DNA of 19,021 nucleotides from assembly GCA_030407315.1 (NCBI GenBank), contig JALQPE010001152.1:1-19021 (forward strand). The letters run 5' to 3'. Positions 1 to 9,051 of this stretch are shown in pieces. The first letter of the stretch is position 1; the number at the start of each line of letters is the position of its first letter. This stretch comes from Asparagopsis taxiformis (lineage: Eukaryota; Rhodophyta; Florideophyceae; Bonnemaisoniales; Bonnemaisoniaceae). A program made the translations under genes and the position numbers. The notes below the pieces were generated by a model, which was not told the origin of the DNA, ran no database searches, and was given only the letters and a program-made list of their open reading frames with translations.

Positions 1-2
1 TA

Positions 3-100
3 GCAGGAATCTTATTATTCAAAGAAAAACTAACGTTAAAAAACTGGATCGGTATTGTTTTAGCTATTTCAGTATTGTTTTAGTAGCTTTTTCAATATAA
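3..100 (+). CDS. EamA/DMT-family transporter, C-terminal fragment
   Basis: This is the 3' end of a gene that enters from the left edge. The visible frame reads GILLFKEKLTLKNWIGIVL followed by a hydrophobic run. A short loop, KNWIG, and a final membrane helix are typical of the last helix of EamA-type (drug/metabolite transporter) proteins in the inner membrane. A one-base loss in the T run near 78-81 puts an early stop in frame. Allowing for it, the protein continues VAFSI and stops at 98-100. The substrate cannot be inferred. Too little remains to rule out another small multi-helix transporter, so the family call rests on the end pattern alone. Confidence 0.5.
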   Translation, partial: RNLIIQRKTNVKKLDRYCFSYFSIVLVAFSI

Positions 101-112
101 TCACTCCCTAAT

Positions 113-725
113 TTGGAAATACAAGACACCTATAAAACCATTGATTCTCCCGGAGAAGAGGTATTATTCAAAGATCGTAACAGCAATTTTTTGGATATAC
201 TTTTCCTATCTCTTCTGAAGAAGAAGCTAAACAGTATATTGAAACCTTGAAAAAGCAACACCATTCTGCAAGGCATTGGTGCTATGCATGGCAAATAGGC
301 GCAGAAAATGTAAAATATAGAGCAAATGATGACGGAGAGCCGTCAAATTCTGCAGGACAACCAATTTATGGGCAAATACAATCCTACGAAGTAACTAACA
401 TCCTGATTGTTGTAGTACGATATTTCGGAGGAGTCAAACTGGGGGTCGGAGGATTAATCAATGCCTATAGAACAGGCGCACAATTAGCATTAGAAGCATC
501 ACAAATTGTAGAAAAAACAATCAATATCAATTACTGCATTGCTTTTGATACAAGGACATGAATAAAAGTAATGCGCATCATTAAGGAAAATAATTTAAAT
601 ATTACAAAACAAGAACTAGAATTAAATTGTAAAATCTATATTTCGGTAAGAAAAAAATTTCAAATAAAATAAAAGAGGTTTTTTCCCCGTTGTATGAGAT
701 AAAAATTGATAAATTGGAAAGTTAA
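113..725 (+). CDS. YigZ/IMPACT family protein
   Basis: The protein belongs to the UPF0029/IMPACT (YigZ) family, whose bacterial members are cytosolic proteins of about 200 residues with an uncertain, possibly translation-linked role. Family hallmarks visible are KQHHSARHWCYAW, the segment NDDGEPSNSAGQPI, and VVVRYFGGVKLGVGGL. I place the start at the TTG at 113-115 (LEIQDTYKTI), as it gives the family's usual N terminus and length; no ATG lies in that frame nearby. The reading frame is broken about four times: in the T run at 187-192, near 550, in the A run near 566-569, and near 659-661. After these the C-terminal domain reads through to TAA at 723-725. The stop overlaps the stop of the convergent thioesterase gene by 3 bases. 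The indels look like sequence errors because similarity resumes after each. Confidence 0.85.
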
Positions 726-1121
726 TAGTTTTTTATTTTTTCTAATAAATCAGGAGGACATTGAATAGGTTTTCTTGTTTTACTATCAACAAAGACCAAG
801 GTTGAAGAGGCTGTGTTAATAATTCTGATGTTGATTAAAAATCTCATAATCAAAAACAATTCGAACTGTAGGAATTTCCTAAGAAAAGTTTAACAGTCAA
901 TTGATCGTCAAAGAATGCAGATTTCTTAAATTTAAGGTCTAAAGTAAACACAGGAAGCATAATACCATTTTCTTCCATTGATTTATAAGAAATACCCAAT
1001 CGGGAAAGCCAGTCAATTCTCGCTAACTCTAGGTATTGAGCATAATTCCATGATGGACGATCCCCATTTGGTCTGTTTCTGAATATCTTACGGTTAACTT
1101 GGTTTCTGAGTTGATTAGCAT
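722..1121 (-). CDS. Acyl-CoA thioesterase, YbgC/FadM-like hotdog fold
   Basis: This is a small cytosolic hotdog-fold thioesterase of about 133 residues that would hydrolyse acyl-CoA thioesters. The N-terminal part reads MLINSETKLTVRYSETDQMG and continues with IVHH and AQYLELARIDWLSRLGIS. The Asp in ETDQMG followed by HH and YAQYLELAR matches the active-site region of the YbgC/4-hydroxybenzoyl-CoA thioesterase family. The C-terminal part reads TLVFVDSKTRKPIQCPPDLL. The ATG at 1121-1119 is chosen because it starts right before the conserved RYSETD segment. Several one-base losses break the frame, for example near 1043 in the GNYAQ region and again between about 790 and 890. The gene is convergent with the YigZ gene, their stop codons overlapping, so no separate terminator fits between them. 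The natural acyl substrate cannot be told from sequence. Confidence 0.82.
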
Positions 1122-1318
1122 GTATTTAAATAAAGGATTATTAACATTTTAAAAAGTAGTGCTATCAAATTATGCGAAAAAAATAATTAAATTCAACCCC
1201 AAAATCGTTTTTTTTTTTACATTTTTTGTTCACATATTTGTCATGCAAAAACAGTAAGGAGTTTTTCAACAATTTCTTTTAATAACTTAACAGAAAAATA
1301 GTAAACCTAACCACAGGA

Positions 1319-2737
1319 ATGAATGTAACCGCGCAATCAGTTTGGGACAATTGTTTATCTTTCATCGAAGACAATATTACTCCACAAGCTTTTAAGACTT
1401 GGTTTGAACCGATCAAAGCTGTAAAACTTACAGATGGCGCCCTTAGTATCCAGGTACCAAGTAAATTCTTTATGAATGGCTAGAAGAACATATGTTAACC
1501 TTCTTAAAGTATCTCTTACTCGTGAGTTAGGAGAAAACGCAAAGTTGGTTTATGTTATTAAAATGGAAAACACATATGGTAACAAGAAACCTTTTACCGA
1601 AAAAATTCCAAGTTCAAACAGAACACCTGTGAACTCTCAAGAAGTTGATGTTCCTATTAAAAGTAAGAACCCTGAGCTTAAAAACCCTTTTGTTATTCCT
1701 GGAATCAGAAACGTCAAAATTGAATCACAACTCAACCCTAGTTACAATTTTGAAAACTTTCTTGAAGGAGACTCTAACAGACTAGCTCGTTCTGCAGGAA
1801 TGGCGGTTGCCAACAAACCAGGAGGCACTTCTTTTAACCCACTACTAATTTTTGGCGGAGTAGGATTAGGAAAAACACATTTAGCTCACGCAATTGGAGT
1901 TAACATAAAAGACAACTATCCAGAAAAAACGGTACTTTACATATCAGCAGAAAAGTTTACACAACAATACATTGAATCTGTAAAGAAGAATAACAGAACG
2001 ACTTTATTCATTTTTACCAAATCATCGATGTACTTATCGTTGACGACATCCAATTATTATCAGGTAAAGCAGGAACTCAAGACGTATTTTTCCATATATT
2101 CAATCATTTACACCAAAACGGCAAGCAAGTAATTCTAACTAGTGACAAAGCACCAGTAGACATGCAAGATATTGAGCAGCGACTGCTTTCCCGTTTTAAA
2201 TGGGATTATCTGCTGAATTACATCACCAGATTTCGAAACAAGAGTTTCCATTATCAGAAACAAGCTATATCGCGATGGTGTAGAAATGCCCGAAGAAATC
2301 GTTGAGTTTTAGCAAACAATATCAAAACCAATATCCGCGAATTAGAAGGCGCTATCATTTCTTTAATTGCACACTCTTCTTTAATAAAAAGGATATCACT
2401 ATAGATCTTGCAAAAGCCATAGTTGACAACTATGTCAAAAACACCAAACGCGAAGTCTCTATTGATTACATTCAAAAAGTGGTAAGCGATTATTTCCAAA
2501 TGGATGTAGAAACCCTACAATCCAAAACCCGAAAGCGGCATATTGTGCAAGCACGTCAGCTAGCTATGTTTTTTGCAAAAAGCTTACAAAAGCTTCTTTA
2601 GCAAGCATAGGACACAAATGAGAAAAAGAGACCACGCTACAGTTCTTCACGCCTGCAAAACTGTAGACAACCTATCATCTACAGACAAACAATTTAGAAA
2701 ATACGTTGAAGATTTAGGAAAGAAACTTACACTGTAG
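1319..2737 (+). CDS. dnaA: Chromosomal replication initiator protein DnaA
   Basis: DnaA binds DnaA boxes at the origin and, in its ATP form, opens the duplex and helps load the helicase. Domain I is visible at the start ([22 protein letters not shown]). The AAA+ domain has the Walker A motif GGVGLGKTH at 1854-1880 and Walker [10 protein letters not shown] at 2027-2053, then [10 protein letters not shown] and the sensor region NIRELEGA. Domain IV carries the DNA-binding signature [12 protein letters not shown] at about 2627-2662. The start is the ATG at 1319-1321, just after an AGGA. The total of about 475 residues is normal. At least eight one-base losses split the gene, including near 1466, 1490, 2015, 2200, 2228, 2308, 2374, 2585 and 2617. 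All motifs survive, so this is the functional dnaA with sequence errors. It is followed after 16 bases by the phosphatase gene. Confidence 0.95.
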
Positions 2738-2753
2738 TAAATAATCCATTACA

Positions 2754-3216
2754 ATGAAAACCAAATCTTAATGGTATGCCTAGGCAATATCTGCAGATCT
2801 CCATTGGCAGAAGGCATACTGAAGTCTAAATTAGACCCTACCAAATATATTGTGGAATCATGCGGCACTAGCAACTATCATATTGGAAGCAAACCAGATC
2901 AAAGATCAATTGCCATTGCTAAAAAGTATGGAATAGACATTGCAAACAAAGAGCTGCACAATTTACACCAAATCACTTGAGACTTTTGACCACATCTACG
3001 CTATGGATAATTCAAATTATCAAAACATTGTAAAGTTAACCCACGACGATCATGAAAAAAATAAGGTGAAACTAATCCTAAACGAACTATCACCAGAAAA
3101 CAATATTGATGTTCCAGATCCATATTACGGAGGAGAACAAGGATTTGAAGACGTCTATCAAATGCTCAATAAAGCATGCGACACTATCGTTAACAAACTT
3201 GAAAAAAGAATATTAA
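2754..3216 (+). CDS. Low-molecular-weight protein tyrosine phosphatase
   Basis: This cytosolic phosphatase hydrolyses phosphotyrosine through a cysteinyl-phosphate intermediate. The P-loop CLGNICRS (C-x5-R-S) is at 2777-2800 near the N terminus, and the general-acid loop PDPYYGG is at about 3114-3134 near the C terminus, the standard order and spacing. The start is ATG at 2754-2756; one A is missing from the run near 2763-2766. A second break falls near 2960 between the two halves. At the end, one extra A in the run at 3202-3207 hides a TAA at 3214-3216. If that A is real, the frame instead runs to 3341 into the next gene. The length of about 154 residues supports the shorter end. It lies 16 bases behind dnaA and is probably co-transcribed with it. 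Substrates are unknown; some relatives act on exopolysaccharide kinases, others on arsenate. Confidence 0.9.
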
Positions 3217-3244
3217 CTTTTACAGATATAAAGTTTTGTATATT

Positions 3245-3252
3245 TAGATTTG
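3245..3252 (+). promoter_or_regulatory. Possible TAnnTTTG promoter core before the methyltransferase gene
   Basis: TAGATTTG matches the Bacteroidota -7 consensus TAnnTTTG exactly and lies about 70 bases upstream of the ATG at 3323. No good TTTG or TTG box is present 17-23 bases upstream, so this is only a candidate internal promoter for a gene that may also be read from dnaA. Confidence 0.3.
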
Positions 3253-3322
3253 CGTTTACGACTTGCGCATTTACTAACAAACACATAAACTTAAACCAAA
3301 TTAAGCATCAAACAGTCTCCCT

Positions 3323-4052
3323 ATGGAACTTAAACCCCTAGAACCCAAAGGAAAACTATACTTAATACCTACTCGACTAGGAGATGATGTCCCTCTAGAA
3401 GTACTTCCTATATCCATCAAAAAAGTACTAGAGCAAGTAAATCATTATATTGTAGAAAACGAGAAGCCAGCTCGCAGGTTTATAAAAAAGGTTAGCCCAA
3501 GCAAATCTCAACGCTCTCTAGTAATACATACAGTAAATAAATATACCGATCTATCAGAAATTCCTGGATATTTAACTCCTTGTCTTAATGGAGAATCTAT
3601 AGGACTATTATCAGATGCCGGCTGCCCTGGAATCGCTGATCCCGGAGCCGAAGTTATACGACTAGCACATGAAAAAGGAATACCAGTAACCCCATTGGTT
3701 GGACCTTCTTCTATCCTATTAGCAATGATGAGCAGTGGTATGAATGGCCAAAACTTTACTTTAATGGATATCTTCCTATTGATAAAAACGAAAGAAAATC
3801 CACAATAAAACATTTAGAAAAAATTTCTTTAGAAAAGAATCAGGCGCAGATTTTTATAGAAACACCATACAGGAACGACAAAATGTTTGCCGATTTAGTT
3901 GCCATTTACACTCAAATACTCGATTATGTATCGCTAGCGATATCACATTAACCACAGAGTATATTGCTACGAAAACTGTCAAGGAATGGCAGAGCGAAGA
4001 AATTGATCTTCACAAAAGACCAACTATATATATAATTCAGAGAGATTATTAG
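3323..4052 (+). CDS. Short RsmI-like SAM-dependent methyltransferase (tetrapyrrole methylase fold)
   Basis: The protein has the tetrapyrrole (corrin/porphyrin) methylase fold shared with RsmI, which 2'-O-methylates C1402 of 16S rRNA. It begins GKLYLIPTRLGDDVPLEVLP, comparable to the RsmI N terminus, and has the glycine-rich SAM-binding region GLLSDAGCPGIADPGAEVI at about residues 92-110, then TPLVGPSSILLAMMSSG. The ATG at 3323 is the natural start. Length is about 243 residues, shorter than typical RsmI (about 280-290). A T is missing near 3761 and another base near 3903; after these the frame runs to TAG at 4050-4052 with FIETPYRNDKMF and PTIYIIQRDY. I know a family of such short paralogues in flavobacteria that exists beside true RsmI; its exact substrate is not clear to me. 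It faces the 3' end of the next gene, tail to tail. Confidence 0.8.
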
Positions 4053-4075
4053 CAAAAAAATTACTTAAAGCAAAT

Positions 4076-4706
4076 TTACTTTAGCTTTCTATCAGACACA
4101 ACGAAAGATGTATCATATCCTCCAAATCTTTTCATGTAATACCTAATCGTAGTTCCAAAGGCATCTGCAAAACCATCTACTCCTCCACTGCGCAGATATC
4201 TTTTACAGCATTTGGCCCTCCTAAATGAGCCGCAGCAAGAATACCAGATTCTGTAACCTTAACACCATTCATAGTTCTACCCGAAAACCACTTAATATCT
4301 CTACGTAAAACCCATTTGTTTCTAGATAAGTACGCATAAAAAGCTTTTTCTTGCAGGGCAGGATTACTAAGAAAATCGTTCTACTTATATTTTCAAACCA
4401 ATCAAATCTAGGTCCCCTTACCAATTGGTACTTCCCCATGTACCCAAACTGATTTACCACCGCATAATCCCCTCTAGATTCTTTAAACGCTAACGCTTCT
4501 TTAAAACCCAAATAAGACTTCCCTAATTCAGGAGAAGCATAATTGACTTCGTCTTCTATTTCATTAAAATTAGGTGCTATATAATAAAGATCAAGCCCAG
4601 CAGTGCTATAAGAGCTAAAATCCATCTTATCTTTTGTTTTAAAACTTAACAAAAGTACTCCCCCAATTGTAAGTAAAATAGATAATCCTATTATCTTCTT
4701 TATCAT
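4076..4706 (-). CDS. Membrane-anchored lysozyme-like/transglycosylase-domain protein
   Basis: The predicted product has an N-terminal hydrophobic segment (IIGLSILLTIGGVLLLSF, residues about 4-21), a short acidic linker, and a C-terminal domain with ALAFKESRGDY, VNQFGYMGKYQFG, ILAAAHLGGPNAV and RRDIKWFSGR. The Glu in FKESRGDY followed by GYMGKYQFG resembles the catalytic region of lysozyme-like peptidoglycan hydrolases, so a periplasmic wall-cleaving role is inferred. Relatives are often annotated as peptidoglycan-binding proteins. The start is ATG at 4706-4704; the stop is TAA at 4078-4076, about 210 residues. The frame shifts near 4420, again near 4380 and 4320-4330, and near 4195, which splits the domain. 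A promoter core lies 60 bases upstream. It sits downstream of mltG in the same direction, so two wall-cleaving proteins are neighbours. Confidence 0.65.
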
Positions 4707-4765
4707 ATAAAAAATTTCTAAGTAGCCATTAAAAAAATGGTCCCCTCTACTTAAATTTTGCCGTG

Positions 4766-4773
4766 CAAAGATA
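4766..4773 (-). promoter_or_regulatory. Promoter core TATCTTTG for the lysozyme-like gene
   Basis: On the minus strand the site reads TATCTTTG and continues CACGG, an exact match to TAnnTTTG. It lies about 60 bases upstream of the ATG at 4706. A TTTAG element about 20 bases further upstream is only a weak -33 box. Position and match make this the likely start region of the gene's own transcript. Confidence 0.55.
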
Positions 4774-4843
4774 CAAGATTTTTTAAACTAAATCTCTAAA
4801 TATGTTAAAATAATTATAATGTTGAAAAAACAGCTATTTAGAC

Positions 4844-4867
4844 AAAAAAAACAGGGAAAATCCCCCT
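4844..4867 (-). terminator. Weak hairpin plus T run downstream of mltG
   Basis: On the minus strand a short stem (AGGG / CCCT around a GGATTTT loop) is followed by TG and eight T. It is about 190 bases beyond the mltG stop, in the correct orientation. The four-base-pair stem is short, so efficiency is doubtful. Confidence 0.35.
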
Positions 4868-5054
4868 TTTATTGTAAAAAAAATCAAAAAAACACACTTA
4901 AACGTCAAATAAAGTATTTTTATCGATAAAAAGTGAAACACATCTTTGAGAGATAATTCACAAAAAAAGCACAATTTTGTTAATAAGTTTATTTGATTCC
5001 TTGCTCCTAGACCAAAAAGAGGTTGATTTTTTCCTACAAAAAACATAGTGGAAT

Positions 5055-6091
5055 TTACCTCTTAATTCCTTGCTTATAATCCAATTTACATACTGTTTTT
5101 TGTTACGATTATGTTGCGCTAAAGTTTAGCAAATTTATGGTATCCATTTCTCAACATTGGCAACAAAAAAGTAATATCCATGTTTTTCATAATTAAGCAC
5201 AGCATCTATTGAAGATATATCAGCATTGCTATAGGCCCTGGAGGTAATTGCGCATACTTATATGTATTATATGGACTATCCAATTCAAGATCTTTATACA
5301 AAACACGTTTGATTACAGCATTCCAATCGTTTCGATGTTTCTTGATCGCATAAATCACTGTAGGATCTGCATCTAGTTTCCAACCGTTTTTATATCTGTT
5401 CATATACACTCCCGCAACTCTTGGGCGCTCATCAACTTTTGCCGTTTCTTTCTGAACTATTGATGCTATTGTACTAATTTGACTGGGTGTAAGTCCAATT
5501 TCCTTGCCTTTGCTACACGCTTCTCATTCCAAAAACGGTTATACTCTTTGAACATTCGATCCCTAAATTGTTTCGCAGAGGTATTCCAGAAAAATTCATA
5601 TTTGTTTGGAATATACATAGACAATGCATCTTCAGGAGAAAACATTTTTTCTTTGATGAAAACCGAATCTTTAAATGCTTTGATTAAAGAAACACTATCT
5701 GCTTCAATTTGCGTTGCGATTCTTCCTGCAAGGTTTTCTAATCTTTCCTGTTATTAAAAGTTACATTAATCGGTGCGTTTTTACTACGTAAAACCCCTAT
5801 AATATCATTGTTGTTGAGTCCCTTTTTTAAAATGTAACGACCTGCCTTTACATTACCTACATATCCTTTTCTCCTGGCAATTCGATCAAATGTATAAATA
5901 TCTTTTACCAAAGGGCTAATTTTTTCGATCACTTCAGTATAAGTAGCCTCAGTAGGTATATATACAAGAGCAGTATCGGTCTCAAAATTTGTGTTAGGCG
6001 CAAAAATTGCCTGATACACATAATAGGCAAAAATTCCTCCTCCAATAAGGCCCAATAAAACAATCGCTAATAATATTTTTTTAATGTACAT
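5055..6091 (-). CDS. mltG: Endolytic murein transglycosylase MltG (YceG-like)
   Basis: MltG cleaves nascent peptidoglycan strands in the periplasm from an inner-membrane anchor. The N terminus has one membrane helix (ILLAIVLLGLIGGGIFAYYV, about residues 6-25), followed by a LysM-like segment (GNVKAGRYILKKGLNNNDII). The YceG domain shows ASIVQKET with the catalytic Glu codon at 5448-5446, then ERPRVAGVYMNRYKNGWKL, DADPTVIYAI, and LPPGPIA. The C terminus reads KFAK, LAQHNRNKKQY. The start is ATG at 6091-6089, which overlaps the end of the acetyltransferase gene by 11 bases, so coupled translation is likely. Length is about 345 residues, normal for flavobacterial MltG. Frame breaks fall near 5755, 5725, 5555-5520, 5495, 5225, 5145 and 5077; the inferred stop is TAA at 5057-5055. 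Confidence 0.92.
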
Positions 6092-6603
6092 ACAATCGTT
6101 GATATAAAAGCTCGTCTTTGTACGAGTTATTAATAAATTCCATTCTTTTTTTACTCCAACCATAGTAAACCCGCAATTTTCAAAAAGCTTAATACTTGTA
6201 TGGTTATCTTCAGATATGTTTGCATATAATTGATGAAGACGAAGGTGTGTAAAACCATATTTAACAATCAAATCTAAGGCCTCTGCACCGTACCCCTTTC
6301 CTCTATTAGCTTCTTCAGCAATTATAATACCTACACCTGCCCTATTATGTGTTGGATCGTAATCAAATAAATCGATAAGTCCAATGGTTGCCTCATCATA
6401 GGTGCAGATCATTAATCGTAGTTGTTTTATTTCGTAAATATCCTGATGTGCATTCTCGAGATACTGTTTATTAAAAACCTAGAATATGGTGTTTGCGTTG
6501 AGCTCATTTCCCAAATTTGCTCATCATTTTCAATCACATAGATAAAATCCAGATCTTCTGGCTCCAGCGCTCTCAAGAAAATTTTACCTTTTAGAGTTAA
6601 CAT
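6081..6603 (-). CDS. GNAT-family N-acetyltransferase
   Basis: The protein is a GCN5-related acetyltransferase of the RimJ/RimL-like group that transfers acetyl from acetyl-CoA to an amine. It starts MLTLKGKIFLRALEPEDLDF, a standard N terminus for the group. The acetyl-CoA binding region is AEEANRGKGYGAEALDL (motif A, consensus Q/RxxGxG/A) and is preceded by ATIGLIDLFDYDP. The C-terminal half has LYANISEDNHTSIKLFENCGF, the usual motif B pattern. The ATG at 6603-6601 overlaps the dapF stop by 7 bases, and the inferred TAA at 6083-6081 overlaps mltG by 11 bases. Frame breaks lie near 6466-6470 and 6130. The length is about 175 residues. The substrate is unknown; sitting between dapF and mltG suggests, but does not show, an envelope link. 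A ribosomal-protein or amino-sugar acetylase are alternatives. Confidence 0.85.
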
Positions 6604-7382
6604 ACAATCTCTCCTTTAAAAACTTGCTCAGCCGGACCAATTAAAAAGATATTTTCATACCCTTTATCCGTTTTAGAAAAAGTAACCTTTAGCTCTCCAC
6701 CTTCTGTCTGGACAACAACTTCTTCGTTACTAGTAAGCTGAGTAGCATGCATAGAAAGCGCTACAGCTGTCACCCCTGTTCCGCAGGATAATGTTTCGTC
6801 TTCTACTCCACGCTCATAGGTACGCACTGCAAAAGAGTTTCCATTTCTTTTTTCTACAAAGTTTACATTACTACCTGCATCAAAATACGGAGCTCCATTT
6901 CTTATTTGTCTACCTATATTCTTTACATCAAAATTAGACAACCCTTCTACCATAGTAACATGATGAGGAGACCCTGTATCTAAAAACAAATGAGAGTCAT
7001 ATTTTTCAATCTCAGAAACATTTTGCATTTGCAGATACACCAGTCCATCCTTAATCTCTGCGTGATGTTTGCCATCGATAGCTGTAAAGGCTGCTTTATC
7101 ATTTATAACATCCAAAAAAGCAGCAAAAGCTACAAGACATCTCCCTCCATTACCACACATAGAACTCTCATTACCATCGGCATTAAAATACACCATCGTA
7201 AAATCATCTTCTTGGTTTTTAGGAAGTTCCAATAACATTAACCCATCGGCACCTATCCCAAATTTTCTGTCACAAAGTCGTGCAAACAATTTGGTATTAT
7301 TTTTGGACACAATAGATTCTCTATTATCAATGATTACAAAATCATTTCCTGTACCTTGATATTTATAAAATGTTAACGTCAT
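6597..7382 (-). CDS. dapF: Diaminopimelate epimerase
   Basis: DapF interconverts LL- and meso-diaminopimelate, supplying the peptidoglycan cross-linking residue and the last precursor of lysine. It is a PLP-independent epimerase using two cysteines. Both are visible: Cys76 in SSMCGNGGRC and Cys200 in ETLSCGTGV, together with the N-terminal YQGTGNDFVIIDN and GADG. The length of 261 residues is normal. This is the only gene in the window that reads through without an indel. The start is ATG at 7382-7380, and a TACCTTTG promoter core lies 23 bases upstream. The stop TAA overlaps the start of the acetyltransferase gene in the arrangement ATGTTAA, a sign of translational coupling. dapF is therefore first in a likely dapF-GNAT-mltG operon. 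Confidence 0.97.
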   Translation of the reverse strand: MTLTFYKYQGTGNDFVIIDNRESIVSKNNTKLFARLCDRKFGIGADGLMLLELPKNQEDDFTMVYFNADGNESSMCGNGGRCLVAFAAFLDVINDKAAFTAIDGKHHAEIKDGLVYLQMQNVSEIEKYDSHLFLDTGSPHHVTMVEGLSNFDVKNIGRQIRNGAPYFDAGSNVNFVEKRNGNSFAVRTYERGVEDETLSCGTGVTAVALSMHATQLTSNEEVVVQTEGGELKVTFSKTDKGYENIFLIGPAEQVFKGEIVC

Positions 7383-7404
7383 TCTTTTTTACTAAATTAT
7401 GAAG

Positions 7405-7412
7405 CAAAGGTA
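7405..7412 (-). promoter_or_regulatory. Promoter core TACCTTTG for the dapF operon
   Basis: On the minus strand TACCTTTG followed by C matches TAnnTTTG exactly, 23 bases upstream of the dapF ATG. No exact -33 TTTG is present at the usual distance, only ATTTATG. The short leader and exact core make it the best candidate for the operon's promoter. Confidence 0.5.
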
Positions 7413-7543
7413 CAAAGAATGTAGACATAAATCGTTGTTAATTGTGAGTTAAATATCATAAAAAAAGTATACTATAATTGTAATTTAAAAGTTATGTACA
7501 GTCTATTATATAGAACTAATTAAATTAAACAAAAAGAAAAAAG

Positions 7544-8954
7544 ATGATGAAAAGATTTTTAAGTTATTAGTTGTCGCTATTCTGGCTGGAATTATGACAA
7601 TTAGTGCATATAAATTGTTTGTTGAACCTGAAACAGTAGTGGTTCATGAAACTGAAGTTAAATCAGACACGATTCCAGTAAACTATAGCATTACTAATCC
7701 TAACTACACCTCTGCTGCAGCAAATTCAGATTTTACAATAGCGGCAGAAAAAACCGTAAATGCCGTTGTACACGTTAAACAATATGGAATTAGCCGCACC
7801 CCCAGAAACTTGATGGACTTTTTTAGAAATGGAGGTTCTGAAGAACGGAGAATAAAAGGGGCCGGATCTGGTGTAATTATTACGGAAGATGGTTATATTG
7901 TTACTAATAATCATGTGATTAATGGAGCCACAGATCTTGAGATTACTTTAAACAACAATAAATCTTCAAGGCTAAGGTAGTTGGTACCGCACCACAATCA
8001 GATATTGCACTTTTAAAAATCGATGCAGATCAAAATTATCATACATCCCTTTGGGGATTCTAATTATGCAAAAACTGGAGAATGGTGCTTGCAGTAGGTA
8101 ATCCTTCAACTTAACATCTACTGTTACAGCAGGAATTATCAGCGCAAAATCTAGAGATCTTAATGAATATGATGATAACATTCAATCTTTCATTCAAACC
8201 GATGCAGCGATAAATCCAGGAAACAGTGGTGGAGCACTTGTAAATACAAAAGGAGAGTTAATCGGAATTAACACGGCTATAACATCTCAAACAGGAAGCT
8301 ATGTAGGTTATGCATTTGCAGTACCATCCAATAACGTTAAGAAAATTATTGACGACATTTTAGAATTTGGTGATGTACAAAGAGGGATTATAGGTATCAC
8401 AGGAGGTACTATAAATCCAAAAGCAATAGAAGCCTATGACATTTCAACATCTCAAGGTGTCTTTGTTGCTTCTGTAGCAGATAATAGCGGTGCAAAAAAA
8501 GCCGGATTAAAGAAGGTGATGTAATAAAAGAAATAGACGGTTTACCTATTAAAAAGTTCGCAGACTTGACAGGTTATGTAAACAGCAAGAGACCTAATGA
8601 CATTATCAATGTAAAAGTACTAAGAAAAAAACAAGAATTAGTTCTTCCAGTTACACTTACAAAATATGAAATCCAAAGCTATAATATTAATGATGTTGGT
8701 GTAGAAGTTGTTAATCCACCTAAAGATTACCTAAAGAAATTTAATCTTGATCATGGAGTTGTAATCAACAAAGCTTTAAGTTCACGAATGAAAAGATACA
8801 ACTTAGAAGGTTTAGTATTAGCGAAATTGATGGTAAAAAGGTGAAAAATGTAGTCGAGGTGAAGAAAATCATCGAAAGCAAATACCCTGATGAAGACATT
8901 ACTATTAGCCTTGTAGATCGAGAAGGTGACAAACGAGAATTTGTTTTTCAGTAA
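7544..8954 (+). CDS. HtrA/Deg-family periplasmic serine endoprotease (Do-like)
   Basis: This ATP-independent serine protease degrades or refolds damaged envelope proteins. An N-terminal signal or anchor segment (MMKRFLS... [12 protein letters not shown]) is followed by the trypsin-like domain. The catalytic triad is visible: His in TNNHVI (codon 7912-7914), Asp in [10 protein letters not shown] (8001-8003) and Ser in NPGNSGGAL (8225-8227). Two C-terminal PDZ domains follow (GIIGITGG... and [10 protein letters not shown]...). About 470 residues is normal. The ATG pair at 7544 and 7547 is in frame; I chose the first. Breaks lie near 7568, 7970, 8040, 8080, 8108, 8511 and 8821, yet every motif persists. 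It is divergent from dapF and ends before a good terminator. It could be named degP- or degQ-like; sequence alone does not decide. Confidence 0.93.
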
Positions 8955-8984
8955 GTTAGCAAAAAACCATAAAACACTATACCT

Positions 8985-9016
8985 CCCATTGCTTTGACCA
9001 AGTAATGGGATTTTTT
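8985..9016 (+). terminator. Intrinsic terminator after the HtrA gene
   Basis: Stem CCCATTGCTT / AAGTAATGGG has ten paired positions with one mismatch around a loop of about six bases, followed by A and six T. It lies 30 bases beyond the protease stop codon. Confidence 0.85.
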
Positions 9017-9051
9017 ATTAAAAAAGGTTTCACGAAAACGTTTGAAATATA

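Larger units (their letters stand above)
4707..5054. other. Intergenic region between mltG and the lysozyme-like gene
   Basis: This 348-base AT-rich interval separates two minus-strand genes. It holds a promoter core (4766-4773), a weak hairpin plus T run that could end mltG transcription (4844-4867), and a 16-base palindrome (4917-4932). An open frame on the minus strand at 4834-5046 is low in complexity, rich in Phe, Leu and Lys, and lacks any recognisable domain; I do not regard it as a gene. Confidence 0.6.

Noticed and set aside
1122..1318. Replication origin directly upstream of dnaA
   Set aside because: No TTATCCACA-like box or repeat cluster is seen there, only T-rich tracts; dnaA adjacency alone is not evidence in Bacteroidota.
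1476..2132. A separate gene starting at the ATG at 1476
   Set aside because: It is the middle of dnaA, with the Walker A motif. The ATG is an artefact of the lost base near 1466; the true start is at 1319.
4834..5046. A 70-codon minus-strand ORF
   Set aside because: Low-complexity Phe/Leu/Lys-rich translation of AT-rich DNA, containing the palindrome and terminator-like hairpin; no motif or start context.
6990..7359. Plus-strand ORFs opposite dapF
   Set aside because: dapF on the other strand is intact and clearly conserved; these are antisense shadows.
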